Assembly (NCBI GenBank): GCA_029263125.1
Contig: JAJCYD010000014.1
Span: 1 to 64,000 of the forward strand
Reading direction: 5' to 3'
From: Solirubrobacteraceae bacterium
GTDB taxonomy: Bacteria; Actinomycetota; Thermoleophilia; Solirubrobacterales; Solirubrobacteraceae
Length of the DNA: 64,000 nt
Positions 1 to 8,405 of this stretch are shown piece after piece. The position numbers and the translations under genes were made by a program. Below the pieces are notes generated by a model, which did not search any database, was not told the DNA's origin, and was given only the letters and a program-made list of their open reading frames with translations. Each line of letters opens with the position of its first letter. The first letter of the stretch is position 1.

Positions 1-513
1 CCGCGCCCATACCCTTGTTCTGCGCACGTCGCATCCCGCTCCCCTCGGTTCCAGCCGTCAAGAAGCCAGAACCCTAGGCGCGGCGCGGCGTGCGCCCTCG
101 CTCAGCCGCTCACCTCACCCACGGGAACAGCAGGAGCGCCCCAATACGCCCCCGGCACCAACAGGAATCGGGCTTCGCTGCCACGAGCCAGCTCACCCCG
201 CCAAAGGACGCCTTACGGCGCTTCACTCTCGTTCGCGACCACCACGCACCTACGGCTTCCTCCAGACCCGCCCTCACGGAAGCCCGACGCCGCCAAACCA
301 CAGCCACGCCAAGCCGCCCGGTCAATTCCGGGCCGCGCCCTTGCCTCATCAGTGTTGGGTTCCCCCTGTCAGGGCCCCAGGACAGGACTTCCACCTCCGA
401 TCTCATACGTCGTGCCCGACACACTCGTTCCGTTGCGACGTTCGCTGGAATTCCCACCGTCGCGCTGGGGCCAAGCGAAGCCGTCGCTTTCACACGCGCG
501 ACAAACTGTAAAA
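1..513. other. No recognisable gene
   Basis: Open frames exist on both strands, but none has a recognisable domain, a convincing ribosome binding site or actinobacterial-looking protein composition. The stretch probably is flank or debris of the ISL3-type insertion that follows. Confidence 0.4.
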
Positions 514-542
514 CTGTGCATAACCCTTCGGGTTACGCACAG
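514..542. repeat. Near-perfect palindrome beside ISL3 relic
   Basis: Two 13-bp arms, CTGTGCATAACCC and GGGTTACGCACAG, are separated by TTC and differ at one position. The palindrome lies about 75 bp upstream of the first recognisable ISL3 transposase codons. It could be an element end, an operator or a hairpin; nothing in the sequence decides between these. Confidence 0.6.
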
Positions 543-618
543 TACGACTACTACAACAACTCCAGTACCGTCTGAAGGACCCAACCAACCCCTGTCTACG
601 AAACCGGGGGAGTTCCAG

Positions 619-1623
619 TGCGAGTTGCGGCGCCTGGAGTGCCCGGACTGCGGCGTGCATCTGGAAGCGGTGCCGTGGGCGCGGCCGGGAGCCCACCACA
701 CCCGCGATCTCGAAGACGTCGTAGCGTGGCTGGCCCAGCAGATGGCCAAGACCCCGATCGCCGGGCTGCTGCGGATTGGGTGGGACAGCGTCGGGCGGAT
801 CGTGCAGCGCGTCGTCGCCGAACACCTCGACGAGTCGCGCCTGGCTGGCCTGGTCGCGATCGGCTGCGACGAGATCAGCTACCGCCGTGGCCAGCGCTAC
901 CTCACATCGGTCGTTGACCACAACACCGGTGCGATCGTGTGGTGCTCGCCGGGCCGCAACGCCCAGACACTGCAGGCGTTCTTTGACGAACTCGGTCCCA
1001 ACCGACGAGCGTCGATCAAAGCGGTCTCGATCGACATGAGCGGCAGCTACGCCAAGGCCATCCGCGACAGCGTCCCCGATGCCGAGATCTGCTTTGACCC
1101 CTTCCACGTCGTGCGCCTCGGCCAGCGCGCCGTCGACCAAGTCCGCCGCGACGAGTGAAACGCCCACGACCGCTCGCACACACCCAAGGGCAGGTGGATC
1201 AAGGGCACGCGCTGGTCGCTTTTGAAGAGCCCTGACAAGCAGAGCATCCCGCAGCTGGCGCTGCTCGGCGAGGTCGCCCACGCCAACAAGGCGATGTTCC
1301 GTGCGTTTCTGCTCAAGGAGGAACTGCGCTTGCTCTACGCGCTGGAGGATCCCGCGCTCGCGCCGGCGCACCTGGACGCCTGGCTGGCATGGGCATCCAG
1401 GTCACGCCTCGCGCCATTCGTCAAGCTCGCACGCACGATCCGCCGCCACCGCGACGGCATCCTCGCCGCGATCCGCCTCGGCCTTTCCAATGGCCGCCTC
1501 GAAGGGCTCAACAGCCGCATCCGCCTGATCAGCCACCGCAGCTTCGGCTTTCACTCCGCCGCACCCCTCATCGCCCTCGTCTACCTCTGCTGCGGCCGGA
1601 TCGTCATCGACCTACCGCGATGA
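619..1623 (+). pseudogene. ISL3-family transposase, 5'-truncated with in-frame stop
   Basis: The frame encodes most of an ISL3-type DDE transposase: CDEISYRRGQRYLT (first Asp), VSIDMSGSYAKAI (second Asp) and GRLEGLNSRIRLISHRSFGF (Glu). The N-terminal zinc-finger/HTH part is missing; homology starts near the Cys residues of CELRRLECPDCGVH. A TGA at 1156-1158 replaces the TGG (Trp) found at the same place in the neighbouring copy (RDE-stop-NAHD versus RDEWNAHD), and the frame then continues without shift to 1623. It is therefore a dead gene broken by a single nonsense change. A similar partial copy follows directly downstream. Confidence 0.85.
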
Positions 1624-1652
1624 CATTCACCCCCAACTCGACCGGAGCACCG

Positions 1653-2294
1653 TTCTTTGATCTGCTCGGTGACCGCAAGCAGTCCATCAAGGCGGTCTCG
1701 ATCGACATGAGCGGCGGCTACGAGAAAGCGATCCGCGCCAGCGTCCCCGACGCCGAGGTCTGCTTTGACCCATTTCACGTCGTCAGATTGGGACAACGCG
1801 CCGTCGATCAGGTCCGCCGCGACGAGTGGAACGCCCACGACCGCTCCACAACCAAGACGGGCAAGTGGATCAAGGGCACCCGCTGGTCGCTATTGAAGAG
1901 CCCCGACAAGCAGAGCATCCCGCAGCTCGCGCTGCTCGGCGAGGTCGCCCGGGCCAACAAGCCGATGTTCCGCGCGTTCTTGCTCAAAGAGGAACTCAGG
2001 CTGCTCTACCACCTCGAGGACCCAGCACTCGCCCCGGCACACCTCGACGCCTGGCTGGCCTGGGCGTCGCGGTCGCGCCTACAGCCGTTCGTCAAGCTCG
2101 CACGCACCATCCGTCGCCACCGAGCCGGCATCCTCGCCGCGATCCGACTCGGCCTCTCCAACGGCCGCCTCGAAGGCCTCAACAGCCGCATCCGCCTGAT
2201 CAGCCACCGCAGCTTCGGCTTCCACTCGGCGGCGCCCCTTATCGCCCTCGTCTACCTCTGCTGCTCCGGCATCGTCATCGATCTCCCTCGATGA
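1653..2294 (+). pseudogene. ISL3-family transposase, second 5'-truncated copy
   Basis: This 214-codon segment matches the C-terminal two thirds of the preceding transposase (IKAVSIDMSGGYEKAI through FHSAAPLIALVYLCC) and keeps the Trp codon that is a stop in the first copy. The N-terminal half, including the first catalytic Asp, is absent, so it cannot be active. About 35 bp after the stop codons of both copies are also similar (1618-1652 versus 2289-2323). They may be the element's right end, so the second copy looks like a nested or tandem insertion with its left part deleted. Confidence 0.85.
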
Positions 2295-2604
2295 GCTTCA
2301 CCACCAAACGACGCGAAGCACCGCATTTGGTCCGCCGCGGCCGCCATCACGCACGCATGCACTCGACGTCGACGACCGGCCGGCCACACCTCGTGCTCCT
2401 CGGCGAACCACAACCCTGGTACGCCGCTAACGCCGACCTCACCGCTGGAGCGGCGCCGCGACCTCGAAGATGAGCGCTCACGGCTGCTCGCCCTCGCCGT
2501 CGGCGACCACCTCCCCGCCCCAAAGAATCGGAGCACCACCTTGATGGCCCAGATCACTCTGGACGGTCGATCTGCGCACGGGCGCGCCCAAAACCGGGCT
2601 GAGG
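2295..2604. other. No gene recognised
   Basis: About 310 bp between the second ISL3 relic and the terminator of the sigma-factor operon. The first 30 bp resemble the sequence after the first ISL3 copy. A short plus-strand frame around 2430-2550 has acidic/basic composition but matches nothing I recognise. Confidence 0.4.
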
Positions 2605-2642
2605 CTGAGCCGGGCGGACCCATGCGGTCGCGCCCGGCTCAG
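2605..2642 (-). terminator. Hairpin after sigma/anti-sigma operon
   Basis: A perfect 12-bp stem, CTGAGCCGGGCG with CGCCCGGCTCAG, encloses a 14-nt loop. It starts 16 nt downstream of the stop codon at 2658 on the minus strand. A short T run occurs further on. It is a plausible intrinsic terminator for this operon. Confidence 0.6.
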
Positions 2643-2657
2643 ATAGGTCCTTCGGCT

Positions 2658-3473
2658 TTAGCCGCCGATCGGCTGATGCGCCGGACCGATCACGTTTCCA
2701 TCGTTGTCGAGCCACTGCAGCGTGCCATTCACCGGCATGGGCGGGGCTGGAATTTCGGATCCGCCCTCGTACCCAGGGGGCGCCTTGATCGTCTTTCCCC
2801 GAGCGTTCTGCGACACGCTTAGCGAGAAGAAGTTTGACGCCACGGTGACCTTCACCGGGTTGCCACCGTCCGGCATAAACCGCACGGCACTCACTCCATC
2901 CGGCACCAGTCCGGCGATGCTCGTCTTCGTCGGACTCGCCGAGACGACTCCGACGCCATTCGTGATGGCGCTGCTGGTCGGGGAGCATCCGACGCTCTGG
3001 CCGTCGGTCAGACAGAGCACGTCCGTGTTGGCGTTCAGCCCCGGCCCGGACTGCATCGACTTGGCCGGCACGAGCGCCCAGCCAGTTGCGACCGAGCGGA
3101 TACCGTCGGTCTGCACGTCGTCAACCTGGTTACCAGCGCCGATCGCACGCACAAGTGGCGCCGCCCGCTCGCGGTCGGCCTCGCTCTGGACTCGGCGCAG
3201 TACGCCGAGCGCATCGACCGCCGACGCCGATACCGCGGCGTTGGTCGCCGTCACCGGCTGGTCGATCCCCGTGCGCTCAAGGCTCGGGTTCCAGGGAGTG
3301 GTGATTGCCAGTGCCGGTGCTGCGACCGCAACCGACGCCGCCAGTGCGGACAGCACAAGCCGGCGACGCCTTCGAAGCCGGCCAGATCGCAGATCGGCAT
3401 CCTGTACGGACGATGTCGCGCGTCCCTCCGCCGCTGCCAGCTGATCGCCGAAGCGATCCAAGAAATCAGACAC
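2658..3473 (-). CDS. Membrane-anchored protein, putative anti-sigma partner
   Basis: 271 aa. The N-terminal 35 residues are charged (SDFLDRFGDQLAAAE), then an RRRRR stop-transfer cluster precedes one membrane segment (about residues 39-58, LVLSALAASVAVAAPALAI). A long extracytoplasmic region follows, with two Cys (LCLTDGQSVGC) and a Pro/Gly-rich tail. No ZAS zinc motif is visible. It starts with GTG, preceded by AGGAG at good spacing, and overlaps the upstream ECF sigma gene by 8 bp, so the two are translated together. By position and topology it is probably the membrane partner of that sigma factor; the sequence itself matches no family I can name. Confidence 0.7.
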   Translation of the reverse strand: MSDFLDRFGDQLAAAEGRATSSVQDADLRSGRLRRRRRLVLSALAASVAVAAPALAITTPWNPSLERTGIDQPVTATNAAVSASAVDALGVLRRVQSEADRERAAPLVRAIGAGNQVDDVQTDGIRSVATGWALVPAKSMQSGPGLNANTDVLCLTDGQSVGCSPTSSAITNGVGVVSASPTKTSIAGLVPDGVSAVRFMPDGGNPVKVTVASNFFSLSVSQNARGKTIKAPPGYEGGSEIPAPPMPVNGTLQWLDNDGNVIGPAHQPIGG

Positions 3474-4014
3474 TATGAGCTCCTATCGCTGTTCTCAAAT
3501 GTGCGATCGTTCGGCTGAGACGTTTTCGCACTACTGCCTCAGAGCAGCGAAGCCGGCTCGCTAGCTCCGCATACGGTTCTTCATCGATCACTCGGGCGCG
3601 GAGCAACTCCCACTCGGCCTCGGGCAGCTCTGCCAATACGCCGTCGAGGGCTTCAGCAGCGGCCGCGATCTCGGTGATTCGCTCGAGGTCGTGGTCGTCG
3701 AGTGCTAGCGGATCGATCTGAAGGCGTAGTCGCGCGCCCGCGTCGACCTTGCCTCGCCGCAAAGCATCGACGAGCAAGTTCCTCGCGATCCCGTAGAGCC
3801 ATGCCCTCGGTGCTTCGGGCAACGGGCGGCCGGCGTCAAGCGCGACCTCAAGTGCGCTCGCGAACGTCTCGGCCATCAAGTCGGCGGCCGCCTCGGGAAA
3901 CGGAACCCGCCGCGCTAGGTACCCGAGGATCGCCGCGCGATGGCGCTCGTAGAAGACCCCGAAGGCCTCGCGGTCGCCAACGCGACAACGACTCAACAAG
4001 ACGCTGTCGGTCAT
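3466..4014 (-). CDS. ECF RNA polymerase sigma factor
   Basis: 182 aa. Region 2 is seen in DREAFGVFYERHRAAILGYL and the PRAWLYGIARNLLVDALRRG stretch; region 4 in LPEAEWELLRARVI and the helix-turn-helix YAELASRLRCSEAVVRKRLS. The family directs RNA polymerase to stress or envelope promoters and is usually held inactive by a co-transcribed membrane protein, which fits the overlapping downstream gene. The ATG at 4014 was chosen because GAAGAG lies 9 nt upstream; the ATG at 4023 abuts that site. The subfamily could not be determined. Confidence 0.9.
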   Translation of the reverse strand: MTDSVLLSRCRVGDREAFGVFYERHRAAILGYLARRVPFPEAAADLMAETFASALEVALDAGRPLPEAPRAWLYGIARNLLVDALRRGKVDAGARLRLQIDPLALDDHDLERITEIAAAAEALDGVLAELPEAEWELLRARVIDEEPYAELASRLRCSEAVVRKRLSRTIAHLRTAIGAHSV

Positions 4015-4085
4015 CAATGCCATCTCTTCTATGACGAATGACGCGCCAGCTTGTGACCGAGATCCATCGCCACCCGGAACCGCGG

Positions 4086-4478
4086 CTACCAGTACTGTCG
4101 CCACCAGCCGTTCGAGATGCCGCTGTATTCTCCGAGAGACGAGAACCCGTAGCCATAACGCAGCTTGCAACCACAGTAGGGGTGACCCAGGTTTGTATCG
4201 CCCGTCCACGCACAGTACGTGTCACCTGCCCAACCACTTCCGTCCGCGTTGAGGGCATTGAGACACGAATTGTCATAGGAGTACCACGTGGCCCACACGC
4301 TGGTCAGGCTATGCCGAGGCCCGTAGTTGCCGCCGGTACCGAGGTTGCCGTACCAGATGGTGTCCGAGCCTGCCATTGCGCTTGCTGGCATTGCGAGGCT
4401 CGCTGCACACAACGCCGTGATAAGAAGCAGCCGCATCTTCCGTCGCGATCCAGCCTGCATCCACGTCTTGCAACTCAT
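4086..4478 (-). CDS. Secreted small hypothetical protein
   Basis: 130 aa. The start at 4478 has a strong AAGGAGGT 8 nt upstream, giving a long basic n-region (SCKTWMQAGSRRKMR) before the hydrophobic core LLLITALCAASLAMPASAMA and a probable cleavage after AMA. The mature part of about 94 residues is rich in Tyr, Trp and Gly, with four Cys (NSCLN, TYCAW, PYCGCK) able to form disulfides, and ends SNGWWRQYW. No family recognised. It lies just upstream of the ECF sigma gene on the same strand and could be part of its regulon, which is an inference. Confidence 0.7.
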   Translation of the reverse strand: MSCKTWMQAGSRRKMRLLLITALCAASLAMPASAMAGSDTIWYGNLGTGGNYGPRHSLTSVWATWYSYDNSCLNALNADGSGWAGDTYCAWTGDTNLGHPYCGCKLRYGYGFSSLGEYSGISNGWWRQYW

Positions 4479-4565
4479 CGACCCCTACCTCCTTAGCGAG
4501 AGATGTCAAAGCACCATTGCGATCACTCGAGCAATTGTCAAGCGTCGCGGGAGACAACGGCGAGG

Positions 4566-4706
4566 ATGCCGGTAACAGCGATCGAGGAGATCGCGAAGTT
4601 CATCGGCTGCGATAACGCCAAGAGCACCGGCCCGTTCGCGCCCGGTGGGATCGCCGGACCCGAAGCGAGAATGGATGACATCAACACGGCGAGAGGACGA
4701 TCATGA
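4566..4706 (+). CDS. Small ORF coupled to a disrupted gene
   Basis: 46 aa, beginning MPVTAIEEIAKFIGCDNAK. Its stop overlaps the ATG of the next short frame as ATGA (4703-4706), the coupling typical of this genome. No family recognised. A longer reading from 4503 is possible. The support is position and overlap only. Confidence 0.35.
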   Translation: MPVTAIEEIAKFIGCDNAKSTGPFAPGGIAGPEARMDDINTARGRS

Positions 4707-4816
4707 GCATCCCCGCACATGGCGACCTGACCGTCTCGCTATCAATCGACGGGCGCGAGCGACTCAACGAGTGGGCGGTCCAGGTGCAGGCCAGCGGAGC
4801 CTGTCAAGCCGGATGA
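4703..4816 (+). pseudogene. Gene start cut off by IS3 remnant
   Basis: A plausible start (GAGAGGA, then ATG) opens MSIPAHGDLTVSLSIDGR and runs about 31 codons before entering IS3 end sequence at about 4797-4802, where it terminates after 37 residues. The rest of the gene is not visible in the window. Identity unknown. Confidence 0.5.
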
Positions 4817-5045
4817 GACGGTGTCGTCGAGAATTTAGTGTGCAGCGGCCTGTTCGTCGCTGGGCTTGTTGATCCAGGCGGCGGTCGGCAGCGCGGGTGG
4901 CCGCGGTGGTCGTCGGACGAAGCGTTCGGGTGTCGCGGCGTAGGCGGTTGAGAGGACTCGGGCGCGGTCGGCGTGGATGGCTTCGGCGCGTCCGTGGTGG
5001 ACAGTGTCGGGGGTCATGAGGCCGATGCCGGAGTGGCGGTGATGT
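4802..5045 (-). mobile_element. IS3-family remnant (end plus 3' part of orfB)
   Basis: From the end sequence TGTCAAGCC to 5045 this matches 9082-9328, the left end of the complete IS3 element in this window. It encodes the last ~70 residues of orfB (HHRHSGIGLMTPDTVHHGR through WINKPSDEQAAAH), with 52 of the last 60 residues identical to the complete copy. The remnant stops exactly where the RIT element begins, so it was probably the insertion target or was cut by that insertion. Confidence 0.85.
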
Positions 5046-5050
5046 TGGTT
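5046..5050. repeat. 5-bp direct repeat, left flank of RIT element
   Basis: TGGTT here recurs at 8430-8434 on the other side of the element. It may be a target-site duplication, although the inverted repeat also reaches 3 bp into it on this side. Confidence 0.5.
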
Positions 5051-5133
5051 CTATGCCGACGTTCGGGTTATGCCGACCTGGGGTCGGGATCGTCCGGTGG
5101 GGGCGGTGATCGCGGCGCGGAGGTCGGCATAAT
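5048..5133 (+). repeat. RIT left inverted repeat
   Basis: 86 bp matching 8320-8405 in inverse orientation with only about two mismatches. It contains TATGCCGAC twice in direct orientation and once inverted at its inner edge (GTCGGCATA), separated by the invariant GGTCGGGATCGTCCGGTGGG region. The repeated 9-mers are likely recombinase binding sites. Confidence 0.9.
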
Positions 5134-6121
5134 CACAGCGCTTCGAGGAACGCGAGCAGCGTGTCGGTGGCTGGTAGCGGCCGGGTTTGGCGTCGGGTGG
5201 CTTGGTTTTGGCGAGGGCCTGTTCTTTGAGGGCGAGGTCGGCGTGGAGGTAGATCTGGGTCGTTTCGGCCTGCTCGTGGCCGAGCCATAGGGCGATCACC
5301 GAGGTGTCGACGCCGGCGTGCAGGAGCCGCATCGCGGCGGTGTGGCGCAGCACGTGTGCAGTGACTCGTTTGTCGTGAAGCGACGGGCATCGGGTTGCGG
5401 CGGCGGCGGCGTGTTTGGCCAGTCGGTGCTCGAGCGCGTCGCGGCTGAGCGTGGTGCCGGTGCGTGCCGGGAAGAGCGGGTCGGCGGGCTGGCCGCCGCG
5501 CTCGCCAAGCCATGCGCGCAGGATCGCGATCGTCGTCGTGGTCAGTGGCGTGATGCGGTGCTTTCGTCCTTTGCCCAGGCAGCTGACGTGGGCGCCGCGG
5601 CCGAGCTTGATGTCCGAGCGCCTGAGCCCGACCAGCTCGGAGGCGCGCAGCCCGGTCTGAGCGGCGAGCAGGATGAGGGCATGGTCGCGGCGGCCGGTCC
5701 AGGTCGTGCGGTCGGGGGCGCCGAGCAGCGCGTCCAGTTCGGTTTCGGTCAGGAAGCTCACGAGCGCCCGGTCGAAGCGTTTGGGCGGGATCGAGAGGAC
5801 CCGCTGGATCGTGGCGGCGTGCTCGGGGTGGCGCAGCGCGGCGTAGCGAAACAGTGAGCGGATCGCCGCCAGGCGCGCGTTGCGGGTGCGGGCGCTGTTG
5901 CCACGTTCGTGCTCGAGGTGATCGAGGAACGCGCCGATCAACGGCGCGCTCAGGTCCTCGATGTCCAGGCCGCTGGGCGGCTTGCCGCTGCGCTCGGCGG
6001 CGAAACGAAGCAGCAGGCGCAGCGTGTCGCGGTAGGCGGCGATCGTGTGCTCGCTCGCGTGGCGCTGGTTGATCAAGCGGTCGGTGAAGAACGCCTGCAG
6101 GGTCGGTGCCAAGGCGGTCAT
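5051..6121 (-). CDS. ritC: RIT tyrosine recombinase C (frameshifted C-terminus)
   Basis: 356 aa as read. An N-terminal SAM-like domain (residues 1-115) precedes a catalytic domain with Arg159 (QTGLRASEL), a Lys-rich beta-hairpin (GKGRKHRI), His256-x-x-Arg259 (HVLRH), His282 (LGHEQ) and the nucleophile Tyr291 (TQIYLHAD). The ATG at 6121 overlaps the ritB stop as ATGA. After residue ~319 (PGRYQPP) a one-base loss near 5165 shifts the frame. Restoring it would give DTLLAFLEAL and a stop at 5133, whereas the present frame runs about 40 residues into the terminal repeat. All catalytic residues precede the shift, so activity may survive. Confidence 0.85.
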   Translation of the reverse strand: MTALAPTLQAFFTDRLINQRHASEHTIAAYRDTLRLLLRFAAERSGKPPSGLDIEDLSAPLIGAFLDHLEHERGNSARTRNARLAAIRSLFRYAALRHPEHAATIQRVLSIPPKRFDRALVSFLTETELDALLGAPDRTTWTGRRDHALILLAAQTGLRASELVGLRRSDIKLGRGAHVSCLGKGRKHRITPLTTTTIAILRAWLGERGGQPADPLFPARTGTTLSRDALEHRLAKHAAAAATRCPSLHDKRVTAHVLRHTAAMRLLHAGVDTSVIALWLGHEQAETTQIYLHADLALKEQALAKTKPPDAKPGRYQPPTRCSRSSKRCDYADLRAAITAPTGRSRPQVGITRTSA

Positions 6122-7041
6122 GAGAGCTCGTCGAGGTGGCGTTGCAGCCTGTCGGCCGCGAGGTGCATGAGCTCGGGGGCAGCCGACAGATACCAGTAGG
6201 TGGCGGCCGGATCGGCGTGGCCGAGGTAGGTGGCCAGCAGCGCCAACCGGCGGCCGACATCTTCGTCTTGGTGGTAGGCGTCGAGCACGGTCGCGACCGC
6301 GAAGCTGTGGCGCAGGTCGTGCAGTCGGGGGCGGCAGGACGCCGAGCGGGCGTTGATCTCGGCGCGGCATCTCAGCGTCTTGAAGGTGCGCTGGGCATCG
6401 GAGATGCCCAGCCGGGTGCCCACCATCGTGATCAGCAGCGGGGACGCGTCCGGTGATGGCGATGGCCGGTCTGCTCGTCGCAGGTAGCGGCGCAGCGCCG
6501 CCGTGGTGCTCGGGTGCAGCGCCAGCTCGCGGGACTTGTCGAACTTGGCGCCGCGCACGAGCAGGCAGCCGTTGCGGGCGTCGAAGTCCTCGTGGTCAAG
6601 CCCGACGGCCTCGCCGATCCGCATCCCGGTGACCGCCAGCAAGCCGAGCAGCGTCTGGAAGGTCGCCACGCGCAGCGGTGTGCGAAGCGTTCCGGCCACG
6701 GCTATCAGGGCGGCGATCTGCTCCTGGCTGTAGAGGTATGGCGTCGCGCGATGCGGTGGACAGGGCAGCAGATCGCGTGCGGGCACCTCGTTGACGGGAT
6801 CGATGGTGTGCATGTACGCCGCGAAGCCACGAACGATGCGTAGCCGGCTTGACCACCACGCAGCGCTGCTCGCCGGCAGCGTCGCCCAGGCCAGCGCAGC
6901 CTCGGTGCTCAGGTGCCGCTCGCCGCGCTCGTCGACGAAGTCCAAGAACTGCGGCAGAAGCTTCCCCTCGCGGCTCAGCTTGTAGCCGAGGGCGCGGCGC
7001 ATGGCCAGGTAGTCAACGAGTGCTCGGCGCCGCGGGCTCAT
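6118..7041 (-). CDS. ritB: RIT tyrosine recombinase B
   Basis: 307 aa. Catalytic residues: Arg141 (VTGMRIGEA), His241-x-x-Arg244 (LHDLRHSF), His275 (YLGHADP) and Tyr284 (ATYWYLS). The N-terminal ~100 residues form the usual core-binding domain. The ATG at 7041 was preferred over the one at 7059 because it gives an ATGA overlap with ritA, mirroring the ritB/ritC junction. In RIT elements the three recombinases are thought to act together in one transposition reaction; the division of labour is unknown. Confidence 0.9.
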   Translation of the reverse strand: MSPRRRALVDYLAMRRALGYKLSREGKLLPQFLDFVDERGERHLSTEAALAWATLPASSAAWWSSRLRIVRGFAAYMHTIDPVNEVPARDLLPCPPHRATPYLYSQEQIAALIAVAGTLRTPLRVATFQTLLGLLAVTGMRIGEAVGLDHEDFDARNGCLLVRGAKFDKSRELALHPSTTAALRRYLRRADRPSPSPDASPLLITMVGTRLGISDAQRTFKTLRCRAEINARSASCRPRLHDLRHSFAVATVLDAYHQDEDVGRRLALLATYLGHADPAATYWYLSAAPELMHLAADRLQRHLDELS

Positions 7042-8255
7042 CCTCGTCCTCCGGGCCACGGGCGGGCGATCTCTCGCAGCGCCTCGCGGTCGGCCTTGGC
7101 GTAGATCGCCGTCGTCGACATGTGGCGATGGCGCAACACCTGGCCGATCTCCGGCAGCGACGCGCCGGCCCGGAGCATCTCTGTCGCCGCGGTGTGGCGC
7201 AGGCGATGCGCCCCGACGCCGCCCAGTCCGGCACGACCAGCGGCGGCAGCCACGACCCCGCTGACCGCACTGCTCGTCAGCGGACCGAGCGGAGCTTTGA
7301 CCCGGACGAAAAGTGCGCGGCCCCGGGCGCTGGCCGGGCGCCCATCCTGCAGGTAGGCCGAGATCGCATCGCCGACGTCAGCGGGCAGCGGCAGCCGCTC
7401 AGAGCGGTTGGCCTTGCCGCGCACCGTGATCTCCCCAGCGCGCCAGTTCACGTCCTCAAGCGCGAGCGCGGCGACCTCGCCGGCGCGCAGCCCGAGGCGC
7501 ACGAGCATCATCAGGATCGCGAAGTTGCGGCGGCCGCTGGCACTGTCGCGATCACATGCAGCCAACAGGATCCGCACTTGGCCTGGCTCAAGCCCCCTCG
7601 GCAACCCGGCCAGCCGCCACCCCGCGACCGACGGCACCGCCGCGGCCAGCGGACGGCCGATCTCGCCTTCCACGTGCAGATACGCCAGCAACGAGCGCAG
7701 CGCCGTGACGGTGTGCTTGGCCGCCGCTCGCGACTGCGCGGGACAGCGAGCCACTACGAACGCCGTCACGTCCCCGGCACCCAGATCCCCCAGCCCAAGG
7801 CCCAGCCCATCGGGCAAGACCCGGCCGGCGAGGAAGGGCCGGACCGCATCGACGTACACGCGGGCAGTGATGACACTCAGTCCCCGCTCGACCATGAGAT
7901 ATCGCCGGTAGCGCGCCAGCGCCACCTCGACCGGCCCATCGGGCGCGAGCACCTCCTGCACAGGGACGACTCCCAGCCCGCGCAGATACACCAGCAACGG
8001 CCGCAAGGACATATCCGTCAGATGGTTCGAATAGCCGGCGGCACGACGCGAGACCCCGAACGCCTCCACAACGGCCGCGCTCAGCGCCGCCGCATCCTTT
8101 CTCTCGGCCACCAGCCAGCGACTCAGGTGGGCCATCAGACGCAGCTGCTGCGCCGCCGGCTGCGATGCATAGCCCTGGCGCACCAACTCGCTGGCGAAGC
8201 CGGCAGCGAACGGCTCAAGCGGACCGCTAACCCGAACCCGCGACAAATCGGTCAT
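7038..8255 (-). CDS. ritA: RIT tyrosine recombinase A
   Basis: 405 aa, first gene of the trio. Catalytic residues: Arg257 (LGLRAGEV), His350-x-x-Arg353 (HRLRHTAA), His376/378 (VLRHRHMS) and Tyr385 (TAIYAKAD). The ATG at 8255 has GGAG 6 nt upstream; a GTG one codon earlier would sit too close. The Shine-Dalgarno sequence overlaps the 3' arm of a perfect palindrome at 8264-8290, so expression may be controlled by a bound protein or an mRNA hairpin. Confidence 0.9.
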   Translation of the reverse strand: MTDLSRVRVSGPLEPFAAGFASELVRQGYASQPAAQQLRLMAHLSRWLVAERKDAAALSAAVVEAFGVSRRAAGYSNHLTDMSLRPLLVYLRGLGVVPVQEVLAPDGPVEVALARYRRYLMVERGLSVITARVYVDAVRPFLAGRVLPDGLGLGLGDLGAGDVTAFVVARCPAQSRAAAKHTVTALRSLLAYLHVEGEIGRPLAAAVPSVAGWRLAGLPRGLEPGQVRILLAACDRDSASGRRNFAILMMLVRLGLRAGEVAALALEDVNWRAGEITVRGKANRSERLPLPADVGDAISAYLQDGRPASARGRALFVRVKAPLGPLTSSAVSGVVAAAAGRAGLGGVGAHRLRHTAATEMLRAGASLPEIGQVLRHRHMSTTAIYAKADREALREIARPWPGGRG

Positions 8256-8263
8256 CACAAACT

Positions 8264-8290
8264 CCCTGTCTCGATTACATCGAGACAGGG
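8264..8290. promoter_or_regulatory. Perfect palindrome over the ritA leader
   Basis: Arms CCCTGTCTCGA and TCGAGACAGGG (11 bp, no mismatch) flank TTACA, 9 nt upstream of the ritA start. In the transcript the 3' arm ends inside the ritA ribosome binding site AGGGAG. It may be an operator for autoregulation or a translation-limiting hairpin. It lies inside the element, so it travels with it. Confidence 0.6.
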
Positions 8291-8319
8291 ACCTTCACCG
8301 CGCCCCTCAACAGCCCAGG

Positions 8320-8405
8320 ATTATGCCGACCTCCCCGCCGCGATCACCGCCCCCACCGGACGATCCCGACCCCAGGTCGGCATAACCCGAAGGTCGGCAT
8401 AGAAC
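8320..8405 (-). repeat. RIT right inverted repeat
   Basis: Inverse counterpart of 5048-5133. Beyond it, 8406-8429 adds a further inverted TATGCCGACATCGGCATA unit that has no counterpart at the left end, so the two ends of the element are asymmetric. Confidence 0.9.

Noticed and set aside
514-542. Shared GCATAACCC with RIT ends as evidence of relatedness
   Set aside because: Only nine bases match and the surrounding repeat structure differs; chance is likely.
490-1371. 293-codon minus-strand frame
   Set aside because: Opposite the ISL3 relic; no family.
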